Counted from the stretch's first letter, positions 27,062 to 36,850 are shown. The stretch: DNA of 64,000 bases from an uncultured Clostridia bacterium (GCA_947624015.1 CANQIA010000003.1:37541-101540), one strand, 5' to 3'. Numbers and translations: made by a program. The notes: generated by a model from the letters alone, not told the origin.

Positions 27062-27250
27062 AACTTATCCGAAGGCACAAATAAAGCTCGCTTTAATTTG
27101 CGCCGAGGATAAGTTAACGATATGTTTTTCCTGTTTTGGAGCATAGCGACAAAATGTACTGCGTAAGCAGTAAAATGCGAAGCATTTTAGGAAAAACATA
27201 GAGTATCCAAAGGTACAAAAAGAAGCTTGCTTAGTTTTTCTGCGAGGATA
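27062..27250. repeat. Cluster of extragenic palindromes (two related copies and a nested hairpin)
   Basis: Copy one is an inverted repeat AACTTATCC (27062-27070)/GGATAAGTT (27107-27115) with inner pairing. Copy two is a diverged version TATCC (27204-27208)/GGATA (27246-27250); both are followed by AGTTAACGA. Between them ATGTTTTTCCT (27122-27132) pairs with AGGAAAAACAT (27189-27199) and encloses TACTGC/GCAGTA and AAAATGC/GCATTTT hairpins. No protein is encoded. It looks like a REP/MITE-type element or a structured RNA. The remaining gap 26838-27061 and 27251-27388 holds nothing else I can support. Confidence 0.6.
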
Positions 27251-27388
27251 AGTTAACGACACGTCAGTGGAGGGCTTCTCGCTGCGATAACTTGTTTTTT
27301 TGTCAAAATATCGTATCGGAAATGAAATTTTTTGCGTTTTCTCATAAGGGAAAATGTTATATTTATACAAAAAGGAAGGTAAAAAATA

Positions 27389-29023
27389 ATGCCAATAATC
27401 AATTATCTTGAACGAAACGCATCTCTTTACGGCGACGATACAGCCCTTATAGAGGTAAATCCCGAGCAAAAGGAGCCGGGAAGGATTACCTGGAAGGACT
27501 ATGAGCTTATACAGCCCACGTCAAATCAGTTCTACAGACGTGAAATAAGCTGGAGCGTATTTAACGAAAAAGCCAACCGTATGGCAAATATGCTTATAAG
27601 CCGTGGCATACTTAAGGGAAACAAGGTGGGTATACTCATGATGAATTGTCTTGAGTGGCTTCCCATATACTTCGGTGTGCTTAAGTCAGGGGCTATAGCC
27701 GTACCTCTTAATTTCAGATATTCAGCAGACGAGATACTCTACTGCTCAGAGCTTGCGGAGCTGGATATACTCATATTCGGTCCCGAATTTATAGGCAGAA
27801 TAGAGACCATAGAGCACAAGCTCAGCAAGAACAGACTGCTTATATATGTAGGCCCCTCATGTCCTACATTTGCAGAGGACTACAACGAGCTTGTATCATA
27901 TCATTCAAGCCAGAATCCCGGACTTGACATAACGGACGACGATTATGCGGCAATATATTTCTCATCAGGCACCACAGGCTTTCCCAAGGCCATACTCCAT
28001 AAGCACAGGAGCCTGGTACATTCTGCCATAGTTGAGCAAAAGCATCACGGACAGACAAGAGACGACTGCTTTTTGTGTATACCGCCTCTATATCACACAG
28101 GCGCAAAGATGCACTGGTTCGGAAGCCTTATATCAGGCTCCAGAGCAGTTATATTAAAGGGTACAAAGGCGGAATATGTATTCAATGTGGTATCGAGGGA
28201 GCATTGTACAATAGTATGGCTCCTTGTACCTTGGGCTCAGGATATACTTGACGCTCTTGACAGCGGAGAGCTTAAAATAGAGGATTATAAGCTTTCACAG
28301 TGGAGGCTTATGCATATAGGCGCTCAGCCTGTGCCTCCTTCTCTTGTAAAGCACTGGAAGGACTACTTCCCCGATCATGATTACGATACCAACTACGGCT
28401 TAAGCGAATCCATAGGACCCGGCTGCGTACACTTAGGCATTGAGAATGTACATAAGGTAGGCGCCATAGGCATACCGGGATACGGTTGGGAGTGCAAGAT
28501 AGTTGACCCTCAGGGCAATATTGTAAAGCAAGGCGAAGCAGGAGAGCTTTGTGTAAAGGGTCCCGGAGTTATGGAGGAGTATTACAACGATCCCAAGTCA
28601 ACGGCAGAGGTATTGAAGGACGGCTGGCTCTGGACGGGAGATGCGGCTATACAGGATAAAGACGGCTTTATATATCTTGTTGACAGGATAAAAGACGTTA
28701 TCGTTTCAGGCGGCGAAAATCTCTATCCCGTGCAGATAGAGGATTTCCTGCGTACATTTGACAAGATACACGATGTTGCCGTTATAGGTTTGCCCGACAA
28801 ACGTCTTGGCGAGATCGCAGGAGCGATCATTTCCATAAAAGAAGGCATGACCTGTACGGAAGAGGAAATAAACGAATTCTGTCTGGGACTTCCCCGTTAC
28901 AAGCGTCCCAAGAAAATAATATTTGCCGACGTACCCAGAAATCCTACGGGCAAGATAGAAAAGCCTCTTCTCAGAAAGCTCTACGGCAAGGAACGTCTTG
29001 TGGCATATGAAAATGAAGGCTGA
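27389..29023 (+). CDS. AMP-forming acyl-CoA synthetase
   Basis: 544 residues of the ANL superfamily. The P-loop-like YFSSGTTGFPKAI is at about 192-204, NYGLSES is the adenine site, GWLWTGD the conserved aspartate, and PRNPTGKIEK carries the C-terminal catalytic lysine. It activates a carboxylic acid to an acyl-CoA. First gene of an operon with iorAB, a PaaK-like ligase, an amidohydrolase and a thioesterase, so an aryl or branched-chain acid is the likely substrate. Confidence 0.88.
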   Translation: MPIINYLERNASLYGDDTALIEVNPEQKEPGRITWKDYELIQPTSNQFYRREISWSVFNEKANRMANMLISRGILKGNKVGILMMNCLEWLPIYFGVLKSGAIAVPLNFRYSADEILYCSELAELDILIFGPEFIGRIETIEHKLSKNRLLIYVGPSCPTFAEDYNELVSYHSSQNPGLDITDDDYAAIYFSSGTTGFPKAILHKHRSLVHSAIVEQKHHGQTRDDCFLCIPPLYHTGAKMHWFGSLISGSRAVILKGTKAEYVFNVVSREHCTIVWLLVPWAQDILDALDSGELKIEDYKLSQWRLMHIGAQPVPPSLVKHWKDYFPDHDYDTNYGLSESIGPGCVHLGIENVHKVGAIGIPGYGWECKIVDPQGNIVKQGEAGELCVKGPGVMEEYYNDPKSTAEVLKDGWLWTGDAAIQDKDGFIYLVDRIKDVIVSGGENLYPVQIEDFLRTFDKIHDVAVIGLPDKRLGEIAGAIISIKEGMTCTEEEINEFCLGLPRYKRPKKIIFADVPRNPTGKIEKPLLRKLYGKERLVAYENEG

Positions 29024-29043
29024 CAGTCAGGAGGAAATATGAT

Positions 29044-30786
29044 ATGAAAGAAATAATGTTAGGTAATAAAGCCTTTGCCCGTGGTCTTTATGAAGCAGGC
29101 GCAGAGGTGGTAAGCTCCTATCCCGGCACTCCCAGTACGGAAGTGACCGAGGAGGCTGCCAAATACGATGAAATATACTGCGAATGGGCGCCTAATGAAA
29201 AGGTTGCAATGGAAACCGCTTTCGGCGCTTGTCTTGCAGGCAAGAGAAGCTTTTGCGGTATGAAACATGTTGGACTTAACGTAGCGGCAGATCCCCTGTT
29301 CACAATATCCTATACAGGCGTGAACGCAGGTATGGTAATATGCGTGGCTGACGATCCCGCAATGCATTCATCACAGAACGAACAGGATTCAAGACATTAT
29401 GCCATTGCTGCCAAAGTGCCTATGCTTGAACCGTCAGATTCATGCGAAAGTCTTGAATTTGCAAAGCTTGCCTATGAGCTGTCCGAGAAATACGATACTC
29501 CCGTTATAATAAAGATGTGTACTCGTATCGCTCACTCACAGAGCATTGTAGACACAGGGGAAAGAATAATGCCTTCCCCAAAGCCCTATGAAAAAAATAT
29601 AGCAAAATATGTTATGATGCCGGGCAACGCCATAAAAAGACACCCCGTTGTAGAGCAGAGGACTCTTGATCTTATAAAATATGCGGAAGAAACTCCTCTT
29701 AACAGGATAGAAGAAGGCAAGGATAATTCCATAGGCATAATCACATCAAGCACATGCTATCAGTACACAAAGGAAGCTATTGGCGACAAATATCCCGTAC
29801 TGAAGCTGGGCATGGTAAATCCTTTGCCCGTTGAGAAGATAAAGAGCTTTGCAAAAGGCGTTGACAAGGTAATAGTTATAGAAGAGCTTGATCCCGTTAT
29901 AGAAGATCACTGTAAGACAATAGGCGTAGATGTAAAGGGCAAGGAGCTTTTCTCAATAATGGGAGAGTTTTCACAGTCTGTTGTGGCAAAGGCTCTCGGA
30001 GAACCCGAAAAGGAAGGCTGTACTCCAATAGACAAGCTTCCCGTAAGACCGCCTGTTATGTGCGCAGGCTGTCCCCACAGAGGTCTTTTCTATATACTTT
30101 CAAAGAACAAGCTCAATGTGCTGGGAGATATAGGCTGCTATACTCTGGGCGCAGTGGCTCCTCTGAGCGCTGTTGATATGACCCTTTGCATGGGCGCATC
30201 AATAAGCTCTCTCCACGGCTTCAACAAGGCGCTGGGTAAGGAAAGCGAGAGCAAGACAGTATGCGTTATAGGCGACTCTACATTTATGCATTCGGGTATG
30301 ACGAGTCTTGCAAATATTGCCTATAATCAAAGCAATTCCACAGTCATTATTTTGGATAATTCCATAACAGGTATGACGGGACATCAGCAAAATCCCACTA
30401 CGGGCTACAATATAAAGGGCGATCCCGCAGGCAAGATAGACCTTGAGGCTCTCTGCCGTGCTATGGGCTTTAACAGAGTGACGGTAGTCGATCCCTATGA
30501 CCTTGCGGAAACGGAAAGAGTTGTAAAAGAGGAGCTGGCAGCCGATGAAGCTTCTGTTATAATAAGCAGAAGACCCTGCGCTTTGCTCAAGTATGTAAAG
30601 CACAAGCCTTCTCTCCATGTAGATACGGATAAATGTAAGAGCTGTCGGGCGTGTATGAAAATAGGCTGTCCTGCCATAAGCTTTAAAAACAATAAGGCTC
30701 ATGTTGACAACACCCTTTGCGTTGGCTGTGGCGTATGCCAGCAGCTCTGTAAATTTAACGCTTTGCTTGACAAGGAGGGAGAATAA
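29044..30786 (+). CDS. iorA: Indolepyruvate ferredoxin oxidoreductase, alpha subunit
   Basis: 580 residues. The N-terminal pyrimidine-binding domain has SYPGTPSTEVTEEAA. The central thiamine diphosphate domain has CAGCPHRGLFY and VIGDSTFMHSGM...LDNSITGMTGHQ. At the C terminus two [4Fe-4S] motifs are CKSCRACMKIGCP and CVGCGVCQQLC. It decarboxylates arylpyruvates to aryl-acetyl-CoA and passes electrons to ferredoxin. GGAGG upstream; its stop overlaps the iorB start by one base. Confidence 0.95.
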   Translation: MKEIMLGNKAFARGLYEAGAEVVSSYPGTPSTEVTEEAAKYDEIYCEWAPNEKVAMETAFGACLAGKRSFCGMKHVGLNVAADPLFTISYTGVNAGMVICVADDPAMHSSQNEQDSRHYAIAAKVPMLEPSDSCESLEFAKLAYELSEKYDTPVIIKMCTRIAHSQSIVDTGERIMPSPKPYEKNIAKYVMMPGNAIKRHPVVEQRTLDLIKYAEETPLNRIEEGKDNSIGIITSSTCYQYTKEAIGDKYPVLKLGMVNPLPVEKIKSFAKGVDKVIVIEELDPVIEDHCKTIGVDVKGKELFSIMGEFSQSVVAKALGEPEKEGCTPIDKLPVRPPVMCAGCPHRGLFYILSKNKLNVLGDIGCYTLGAVAPLSAVDMTLCMGASISSLHGFNKALGKESESKTVCVIGDSTFMHSGMTSLANIAYNQSNSTVIILDNSITGMTGHQQNPTTGYNIKGDPAGKIDLEALCRAMGFNRVTVVDPYDLAETERVVKEELAADEASVIISRRPCALLKYVKHKPSLHVDTDKCKSCRACMKIGCPAISFKNNKAHVDNTLCVGCGVCQQLCKFNALLDKEGE

Positions 30787-31364
30787 TGAACGGTACAACT
30801 AATGTTATGATAGTCGGCGTAGGCGGACAGGGCTCTTTGCTTGCAAGTAAGCTGTTGGGACACGTTGTTATGGCAAAGGGCTATGATGTAAAGGTATCCG
30901 AGGTACACGGTATGAGCCAGAGAGGCGGAAGCGTTGTTACATACGTACGCTTTGGCGATAAGGTATACTCTCCTGTTATAGATAAGGGCGAGGCGGACTA
31001 TATAATATCCTTTGAAGTCCTTGAGGCGGCACGCTATCTGCCTTATCTTAAAAAAGACGGCAGAATAATAGTAAATTCACAGGAAATAGACCCTATGCCA
31101 GTTATTACGGGAGCTGCCGAGTATCCCGAAAAGCTCCTTGATAAAATGAAAGAGCTTGGCGTTGAAGTAAGCGCTATGGATGCCCTTGCTCTTGCAAATG
31201 AGGCAGGCTCCCAGAAGGCTGCCAATATAGCCCTAATGGGCGGATTTTCCAAGTTTTTCGAGGATATCACAGAGGATGAATGGCTCAAGTCCATTGAAGC
31301 CTGCGTACCTCCCAAATTCCTTGAGCTGAACAAAAAAGCCTTTTATCTTGGCAGGAACCACTGA
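30786..31364 (+). CDS. iorB: Indolepyruvate ferredoxin oxidoreductase, beta subunit
   Basis: 192 residues, the usual size. GVGGQGSLLASKLLG is the gamma-domain opening of 2-oxoacid:ferredoxin oxidoreductases, with EVHGMSQRGGSVVTYVRFG in the middle. It completes the IorA enzyme. Coupled to iorA by a one-base overlap. Confidence 0.95.
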   Translation: MNGTTNVMIVGVGGQGSLLASKLLGHVVMAKGYDVKVSEVHGMSQRGGSVVTYVRFGDKVYSPVIDKGEADYIISFEVLEAARYLPYLKKDGRIIVNSQEIDPMPVITGAAEYPEKLLDKMKELGVEVSAMDALALANEAGSQKAANIALMGGFSKFFEDITEDEWLKSIEACVPPKFLELNKKAFYLGRNH

Positions 31365-31415
31365 CGATCATTGCTTTGCTTATAAATAAAAACCAAAGAA
31401 AGGAAATACAAAAAT

Positions 31416-32735
31416 ATGAGCAACTATTTTAATCCCGAAATCGAAACGATGCCCGTTGAAGAGATAAAAAAACTGCAAAGTGAAAGACTTGTAGAACAGG
31501 TAAAGCACGTCTATGCAAATGTGGAGTTTTACAGAAAAAGAATGGACGAGGCAGGAGTCAAGCCCGAAGATATAAAGGGCATTGAAGACCTTCACAAGCT
31601 GCCCTTCATTACAAAGGACGACCTTCGCGACCAATATCCCTACGGCTTTTTGGCAGTTCCTCTTGAGGACTGTGTAAGAATACAGTCTACAAGCGGTACC
31701 ACAGGCAGACGTGTCGTAGCCTTCTACACTATGGAGGATGTACTTATATGGGATACCTGCTGCGCAAGAGCTATTGTTGCCGCAGGCGGAACAAAGGACG
31801 ATGTTGTGCATGTAAGCTACGGCTATGGTCTTTTCACAGGCGGTCCGGGACTTAACGGCGGCTCACATATGCTGGGTTCACTTACATTGCCCATGTCATC
31901 AGGCAACACGGACAGACAGATACAGTTTATGACAGACCTTGGCTCCACAATACTTTGCTGTACTCCTTCCTATGCCGCTTACTTAGGCGAAAGCATTAAC
32001 GAAAGAGGCTTAAAGGACAAGATACATCTTAAGGCAGGTATATTCGGCGCCGAAGCATGGACAGAGGAAATGCGCCGTGGAATTGAAAAATCTCTTGGCA
32101 TAAAGGCTTATGATATATACGGACTTACGGAAATAAGCGGTCCCGGCGTTTCATTTGAGTGCAGCGAACAAAAGGGTATGCACATAAACGAGGATCACTT
32201 TATAGCAGAGGTAATAGATCCCGATACAGGGGAGGTGCTTCCCGAGGGAGAAAAGGGCGAGCTTGTATTTACCTGTATCACAAAGAAGGCATTCCCTCTT
32301 CTCAGATACAGAACAAGGGATATATGTGTGCTTTCACGTAAAAAATGCTCCTGCGGCAGAACCCATATCAGAATGAGCAAGCCTCTTGGCAGAAGCGACG
32401 ATATGATGGTAGTAAAGGGCGTAAACGTATTCCCGTCACAGATAGAAACAGTTCTTCTTAACAACGGCTATGAAGCAAACTACCAGCTTATAGTTGACAG
32501 AAAGAACAACTCCGATACTATTTCCTGTGATGTTGAGTGGCTGCCCGATAATCCGCCAAAGGATATTGAGGATAAGACAGAGCGTGAATATTTGCTTGTC
32601 AATAAGCTTAAGTCAATGCTTGGCATAGCAGTAAAGGTTAAGCTCGTTGAACCTAAGTCCATACCCAGAAGCGAGGGTAAGGCAGTAAGAATAATCGATA
32701 AGAGAGATCTTTTTGAAGAAAGTGCGCTGAAGTAA
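31416..32735 (+). CDS. paaK: Phenylacetate-CoA ligase
   Basis: 439 residues, the normal PaaK length. IQSTSGTTGRRVVAFYT is the nucleotide motif, DIYGLTEISGPG the A5 motif, YRTRDI the conserved aspartate region, with the PaaK N-terminal LPFITKDDLRDQYPYG. It joins phenylacetate or indoleacetate to CoA. Next to iorAB it links arylacetates and aryl-acetyl-CoA, the classic pairing in archaea and anaerobes. Confidence 0.93.
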   Translation: MSNYFNPEIETMPVEEIKKLQSERLVEQVKHVYANVEFYRKRMDEAGVKPEDIKGIEDLHKLPFITKDDLRDQYPYGFLAVPLEDCVRIQSTSGTTGRRVVAFYTMEDVLIWDTCCARAIVAAGGTKDDVVHVSYGYGLFTGGPGLNGGSHMLGSLTLPMSSGNTDRQIQFMTDLGSTILCCTPSYAAYLGESINERGLKDKIHLKAGIFGAEAWTEEMRRGIEKSLGIKAYDIYGLTEISGPGVSFECSEQKGMHINEDHFIAEVIDPDTGEVLPEGEKGELVFTCITKKAFPLLRYRTRDICVLSRKKCSCGRTHIRMSKPLGRSDDMMVVKGVNVFPSQIETVLLNNGYEANYQLIVDRKNNSDTISCDVEWLPDNPPKDIEDKTEREYLLVNKLKSMLGIAVKVKLVEPKSIPRSEGKAVRIIDKRDLFEESALK

Positions 32736-32736
32736 T

Positions 32737-33537
32737 ATGACAGTAGATTTTCACACACATATTTTTCCCGACAAAATAGCACCTAAGACAATAGAGTTCC
32801 TTTCAGATAAAAGCGGTATAAAGAACAATACCGACGGTACCGTTTCGGGTCTTTATGAAAGTATGCAAAAAAGCGGAGTGGATATTTCCGTTGCGCTGCC
32901 TGTGGCTACAAAGCCAAGCCAGTTCAACTCTATAAACCGCTTTGCCTGTGAGGTAAATGAAAAGTACGAGGGCAGTATAATTTCATTCGGCGGTCTGCAT
33001 CCATACAGCGAAAACTGGAAGGAAGAGCTTAAGACAATAAAGAATATGGAACTTAAGGGTATAAAACTTCATCCCGACTACCAGAATATATTTATAGACG
33101 ATATTGCCTGTAAACGTGTGATATATGAGGCGTCGGCTTTAGACCTTATTGTGATAGTACATGCGGGAAAGGATATAGGCTATCCCGATCCCGTACACTG
33201 TCCCCCGGAAAAAATGCGCAGCGTAATAGATGAGATAAAGCCTAAAAAGCTTGTTCTTGCTCATATGGGCGGCTGGAAGCAGTGGGACCGTGTGGAGAAG
33301 CTTTTATGCGGTCAGGATATATGGCTGGACACAGCTTTTTCTCTGGAATATATGGATAAAGAACAGCTTTACCGCATTATTGAAAAGCACGGTTATGATA
33401 GAATACTTTTTGCCACAGACAGTCCATGGAGCGACCAGAAGGACTATGTGGAAAGGATAACTCAGCTTCTGACCGATGAAAAAGTAAGGAACGCTGTATT
33501 GGGGGAAAATGCAGGGAGACTTTTAAATGGTATCTGA
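32737..33537 (+). CDS. Amidohydrolase 2 family (PF04909) metal-dependent hydrolase
   Basis: 266 residues. The TIM-barrel metal motif HTHIF is at the N terminus (VDFHTHIFPDKI). LKGIKLHPDYQ, VHAGKD, LAHMGG and FATDSPWS are the remaining metal and catalytic segments. The family includes ACMSD-type decarboxylases and hydrolases; the reaction here is unknown. It begins one base after paaK and overlaps the thioesterase. Confidence 0.85.
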   Translation: MTVDFHTHIFPDKIAPKTIEFLSDKSGIKNNTDGTVSGLYESMQKSGVDISVALPVATKPSQFNSINRFACEVNEKYEGSIISFGGLHPYSENWKEELKTIKNMELKGIKLHPDYQNIFIDDIACKRVIYEASALDLIVIVHAGKDIGYPDPVHCPPEKMRSVIDEIKPKKLVLAHMGGWKQWDRVEKLLCGQDIWLDTAFSLEYMDKEQLYRIIEKHGYDRILFATDSPWSDQKDYVERITQLLTDEKVRNAVLGENAGRLLNGI

Positions 33538-34027
33538 TAATACGGACAACAGAAAAATAAAGAGCGTAAAGGATTCTCTTACGGAGTGTATGAGGATAGT
33601 CAGATATGAGGATATAAACGGCGTCTCACGTCTTTTCGGCGGAAGGCTTATGCAGTGGATGGACGAGGCGGCAGGAATATGCGCAATGCGTCACAGCGGC
33701 AGCGCTATCACAACAGCCGCAGTAGATAATCTCACATTCAAAAAGGGCGCATATATTGGCGATATAATACTGCTTTCGGCAAAAATAACATATGTGGGAA
33801 ACACATCAATGGAGGTGCGGGTAGACGTATTTTCGGAGGAAATGAAAACAGGGCTGCGCCACGTTATCAACAGAGCCTACTTTACAGAGGTAAGCGTTGA
33901 CAATAAGGGCAGACCTGTGCCTGTGCAGTATACCATAGTCCCCGAAAATCCCTCTGAGCAGGCTGAATGGGAGGGCGCATTAAAGCGTATAGAAATGCGC
34001 AAGGAAAGACGCTCTGAGGGCTATTGA
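33527..34027 (+). CDS. Hotdog-fold acyl-CoA thioesterase (YciA/BFIT-like)
   Basis: 166 residues. RLFGGRLMQWMDEAAGICAMRH has the hotdog helix with the catalytic acidic residue, and NTSMEVRVDVFSE follows. It hydrolyses acyl-CoA to free acid and CoA. It overlaps the amidohydrolase by 11 bases and ends the operon, so it may release arylacetate from aryl-acetyl-CoA. Confidence 0.85.
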   Translation: MVSDNTDNRKIKSVKDSLTECMRIVRYEDINGVSRLFGGRLMQWMDEAAGICAMRHSGSAITTAAVDNLTFKKGAYIGDIILLSAKITYVGNTSMEVRVDVFSEEMKTGLRHVINRAYFTEVSVDNKGRPVPVQYTIVPENPSEQAEWEGALKRIEMRKERRSEGY

Positions 34028-34093
34028 TCATAAAGCCCCTATGCTGCCATAGGCTCATAGAGGCTATGCTCCCCAATTTATTTCATAGAATAA

Positions 34094-34138
34094 GGCTGTT
34101 GCAAATGCCTATAAAACGGTATTTGCAACAGCCTTTTT
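34094..34138. terminator. Terminator between the convergent arylacetate and pfl operons
   Basis: A 16-base arm GGCTGTTGCAAATGCC (34094-34109) pairs with its complement ending at 34133, followed by TTTTT on the plus strand. Confidence 0.9.
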
Positions 34139-34139
34139 A

Positions 34140-34379
34140 TCATATCTCGTTATGGAATGTACGGGAAATGACCTCGTCTTGCTGTTCCTTAGTCAGTTTG
34201 TTGAAGTTTACGGCATAGCCGGAGACTCTTACCGTAAGCTGAGGATATTTTTCGGGATGCTGCTGAGCGTCCAATAATGTTTCCTTGGTAAATACGTTTA
34301 CATTGAGATGATGACCGCCTTTTTCCGCATAGCCGTCAAGGATCGATACAAGATTGTCTATTTGTTGTTCATTTGCCAT
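34140..34379 (-). CDS. Stand-alone glycyl-radical domain of pyruvate formate-lyase (GrcA-like)
   Basis: 79 residues that match only the last part of normal [38 protein letters not shown] and [14 protein letters not shown] are all present. The radical-bearing glycine is G54 in RVSGYAV. AAAGGAGG supports ATG 34379 (an in-frame ATG at 34400 lies before it). In E. coli the similar GrcA repairs damaged PFL; here the large PFL gene has no radical domain at all, so this protein is probably an obligatory subunit. Confidence 0.9.
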   Translation of the reverse strand: MANEQQIDNLVSILDGYAEKGGHHLNVNVFTKETLLDAQQHPEKYPQLTVRVSGYAVNFNKLTKEQQDEVISRTFHNEI

Positions 34380-34396
34380 AATATTTCCTCCTTTGA

Positions 34397-34651
34397 TCAT
34401 TGCTCGTCGTTGTTGTCATAATCCCTCAGCTCGTCAATATCCAGTCCCTCTGTAAGTGTAGGTACATTGCAGGCAAGATCCCCTGCGGCGCAGTCCAGAG
34501 ATCTCATTGTCGTGACCGATACCTCATCCAGAAGCTCTCCTTCGGTGCTTACCTCTCCTTCCGAGTTGACTGTAATATTCATATGACCGCCGTTGTTTTC
34601 CATAAAGCTGTCGATCATTTTGACAAGCTCGTCTATTGTTTTATTCTCCAT
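34397..34651 (-). CDS. Degenerate glycyl-radical-domain paralogue
   Basis: 84 residues. Its first 30 residues ([25 protein letters not shown]) align with [23 protein letters not shown] of the next gene, but the RVSGY loop is gone. Instead it has two cysteines (C54 and C61) and an acidic tail. GAGGAG precedes ATG 34651, so it is meant to be translated. It sits exactly between the two parts of the split PFL. A regulatory or assembly role is a guess. Confidence 0.75.
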   Translation of the reverse strand: MENKTIDELVKMIDSFMENNGGHMNITVNSEGEVSTEGELLDEVSVTTMRSLDCAAGDLACNVPTLTEGLDIDELRDYDNNDEQ

Positions 34652-34672
34652 ATAATACTCCTCTTTATGGTA

Positions 34673-36727
34673 TTATTTCAAATTATCTATATTCTCCAGT
34701 TCTACCTCAAGATCTCCCGCAAATACCTTATCATCCTTGCCCAAGGCTCCGGGAACGATAGAAAATGTATTTGAAATACCGTCCTGAGCATCCTTAAAGG
34801 GCAGCTTGGAAACTGAGGCAAGAGATGCTACGGCGCCGTGGCTGTCACGGTTGTGCATAGGATTTGCGCCGGGAGCAAAGGGCTGTCCGCCTTTTCTGCC
34901 GTCGGGAGTAGAGCCTGTATTTTTACCGTATACGACATTTGATGTTATAGTAAGGATAGATGTTGTGGGTATGCCGCCTCTGTAAGTGTGATTGCCCTTG
35001 ATATAGCCAAGGAATTCCTCTACAAGATCTGCGGCGATACTGTCCACTCTGTCATCGTCATTGCCGTATTTGGGGAAATCTCCTTCTACCTCATAGTCCA
35101 CAACAATGCCGTTGTCATCTCTTATGGTCTTTACCTTTGCATATTTAATGGCTGAAAGGGAATCGGCTACTACCGAAAGCCCTGCAATGCCCGTTGCGAA
35201 CCAACGTGTTACATCCTTGTCGTGAAGAGCCATCTGAAGCCTTTCATAACAATATTTATCATGCATATAATGTATTATATTGAGGGCGTTTACATACACT
35301 CTGGCAAGCCACTTCATCATGTCCCTGTATTTGTCCATTACTTCGTCATAGTCCAGATATTCGGAGGTAATGGGTCTGTACTTGGGACCTACCTGCTTTT
35401 TGGTAATTTCGTCTACGCCGCCGTTTATGGCATAGAGCAGACACTTGGCAAGATTGGCTCTTGCGCCGAAGAACTGCATTTCCTTGCCTATTCTCATGGA
35501 AGATACGCAGCAGGCGATAGCATAGTCGTCTCCGTGCGTTACTCTCATAAGATCGTCGTTTTCATACTGTATTGAGCTTGATTCGATAGAAGTCTTTGCG
35601 CAAAAACGCTTAAAGTTATCGGGAAGCCTTTTAGACCAGAGTACGGTCAAATTCGGCTCAGGAGCAGTACCCAGATTCTTGAGAGTATGAAGATATCTGA
35701 AACTCATTTTGGTGACCATATGTCTGCCGTCGATACCTACTCCGCCTATGGACTCGGTGACCCATGTGGGATCGCCGGAGAAAAGAGCGTTGTATTCCGG
35801 CGTCCTTGCAAACTTTACAAGTCTGAGCTTCATTACAAAGTGGTCTACAAATTCCTGTATCTCCTCTTCGGTAAATGTGCCGTTTTTAAGATCTCTTTCG
35901 GCATATATATCTATAAATGTGGAGGTTCTGCCCAGTGACATTGCAGCGCCGTTTTGCTCCTTGACGGCGGCAAGATAGCCAAAGTATGTCCACTGTATGG
36001 CTTCCTGTACGTTTTTGGCAGGTCTTGAAATGTCAAAGCCGTATATTTCGCCCAGTTTTTTAAGCTCCTGCAATGCTCTTATCTGCTCGGAAAGCTCTTC
36101 TCTGTTTCTTATTACGTCAGAGTACATTATTGTTCTTGTACCGTTTTTCTGGTTGGTCTTATCTTCTATAAGTCTGTCTACGCCGTAGAGGGCTATCCTT
36201 CGGTAGTCGCCTATTATACGACCTCTGCCGTAAGCGTCGGGCAGACCTGTTATTATATGACTTGAACGGCAGGCTCTCATTTCCGGAGTATAGGCGTCAA
36301 ATACGCCTGCGTTGTGGGTCTTTCTGTGAGTGGTAAAAAACTCCACTATCTCAGGATCTACCTCATAGCCGTTATCCTGACATGCCTTTACAGCCATTCT
36401 TATGCCGCCGTAGGGCTGCAACGAGCGTTTAAAGGGCTTATCTGTCTGAAATCCCACTATTTTTTCCTTGGACTTATCCAGATAGCCGGGACCGTGGGAG
36501 GTAATAGTGGATATTATTTTTGTATCCATGTCGAGAACACCGCCCGCTTCCATCTCTTTCTTGGAAAGCTCCATGACCTGAGCCCATAAGTCCTTTGTAT
36601 TCTGAGTAGGATCGGTCAGGAACGAGTCGTCTCCGTCGTAGGGAGTATAATTTTTTTGAATAAAATCTCTTACATTAATTTCCTTTTGCCAGACACCCTT
36701 GGCAAAACCATTCCATTCCCGGTTCAT
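34673..36727 (-). CDS. pflB: Pyruvate formate-lyase, catalytic part without glycyl-radical domain
   Basis: 684 residues versus about 750 for PFL. The tandem catalytic cysteines are C406 and C407 in AIACCVSSM. The protein ends at [20 protein letters not shown], just after the segment that in E. coli reads LGKDDEV. The last roughly 70 residues, with the radical glycine, are supplied by 34140-34379. It converts pyruvate and CoA to acetyl-CoA and formate. The activating enzyme is not in the window. No frameshift is seen: stop, spacer and ribosome site are all clean. Confidence 0.93.
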   Translation of the reverse strand: MNREWNGFAKGVWQKEINVRDFIQKNYTPYDGDDSFLTDPTQNTKDLWAQVMELSKKEMEAGGVLDMDTKIISTITSHGPGYLDKSKEKIVGFQTDKPFKRSLQPYGGIRMAVKACQDNGYEVDPEIVEFFTTHRKTHNAGVFDAYTPEMRACRSSHIITGLPDAYGRGRIIGDYRRIALYGVDRLIEDKTNQKNGTRTIMYSDVIRNREELSEQIRALQELKKLGEIYGFDISRPAKNVQEAIQWTYFGYLAAVKEQNGAAMSLGRTSTFIDIYAERDLKNGTFTEEEIQEFVDHFVMKLRLVKFARTPEYNALFSGDPTWVTESIGGVGIDGRHMVTKMSFRYLHTLKNLGTAPEPNLTVLWSKRLPDNFKRFCAKTSIESSSIQYENDDLMRVTHGDDYAIACCVSSMRIGKEMQFFGARANLAKCLLYAINGGVDEITKKQVGPKYRPITSEYLDYDEVMDKYRDMMKWLARVYVNALNIIHYMHDKYCYERLQMALHDKDVTRWFATGIAGLSVVADSLSAIKYAKVKTIRDDNGIVVDYEVEGDFPKYGNDDDRVDSIAADLVEEFLGYIKGNHTYRGGIPTTSILTITSNVVYGKNTGSTPDGRKGGQPFAPGANPMHNRDSHGAVASLASVSKLPFKDAQDGISNTFSIVPGALGKDDKVFAGDLEVELENIDNLK

Positions 36728-36811
36728 AATGCTTTCCTCCTGAAGTCAAAATAAACTTAAAAAAATTACAAAATCAGACAAAGTAAGCCCTGCAAAAACC
36801 CCTTTGTCTGA

Positions 36812-36850
36812 TGTTATCCATATGATAACATTTTTTGTGAAAATTGTCAA
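36812..36850 (-). promoter_or_regulatory. pfl promoter with a palindromic operator over the -10
   Basis: Minus strand TTGACA (36850-36845), 17 bases, TATCAT (36827-36822). A perfect palindrome TGTTATC-N5-GATAACA (36812-36830) covers the -10 region. It does not fit Rex, CRP or FNR consensus spacing. Confidence 0.65.

Noticed and set aside
34140..34651. PFL broken by frameshift or stop
   Set aside because: Each piece has its own ribosome site and start, and a diverged paralogue lies between them; restoring one frame would not rebuild PFL.
36812..36830. Rex or CRP site at pfl
   Set aside because: The half-sites are too far apart for Rex, and the CRP/FNR core bases do not fit.
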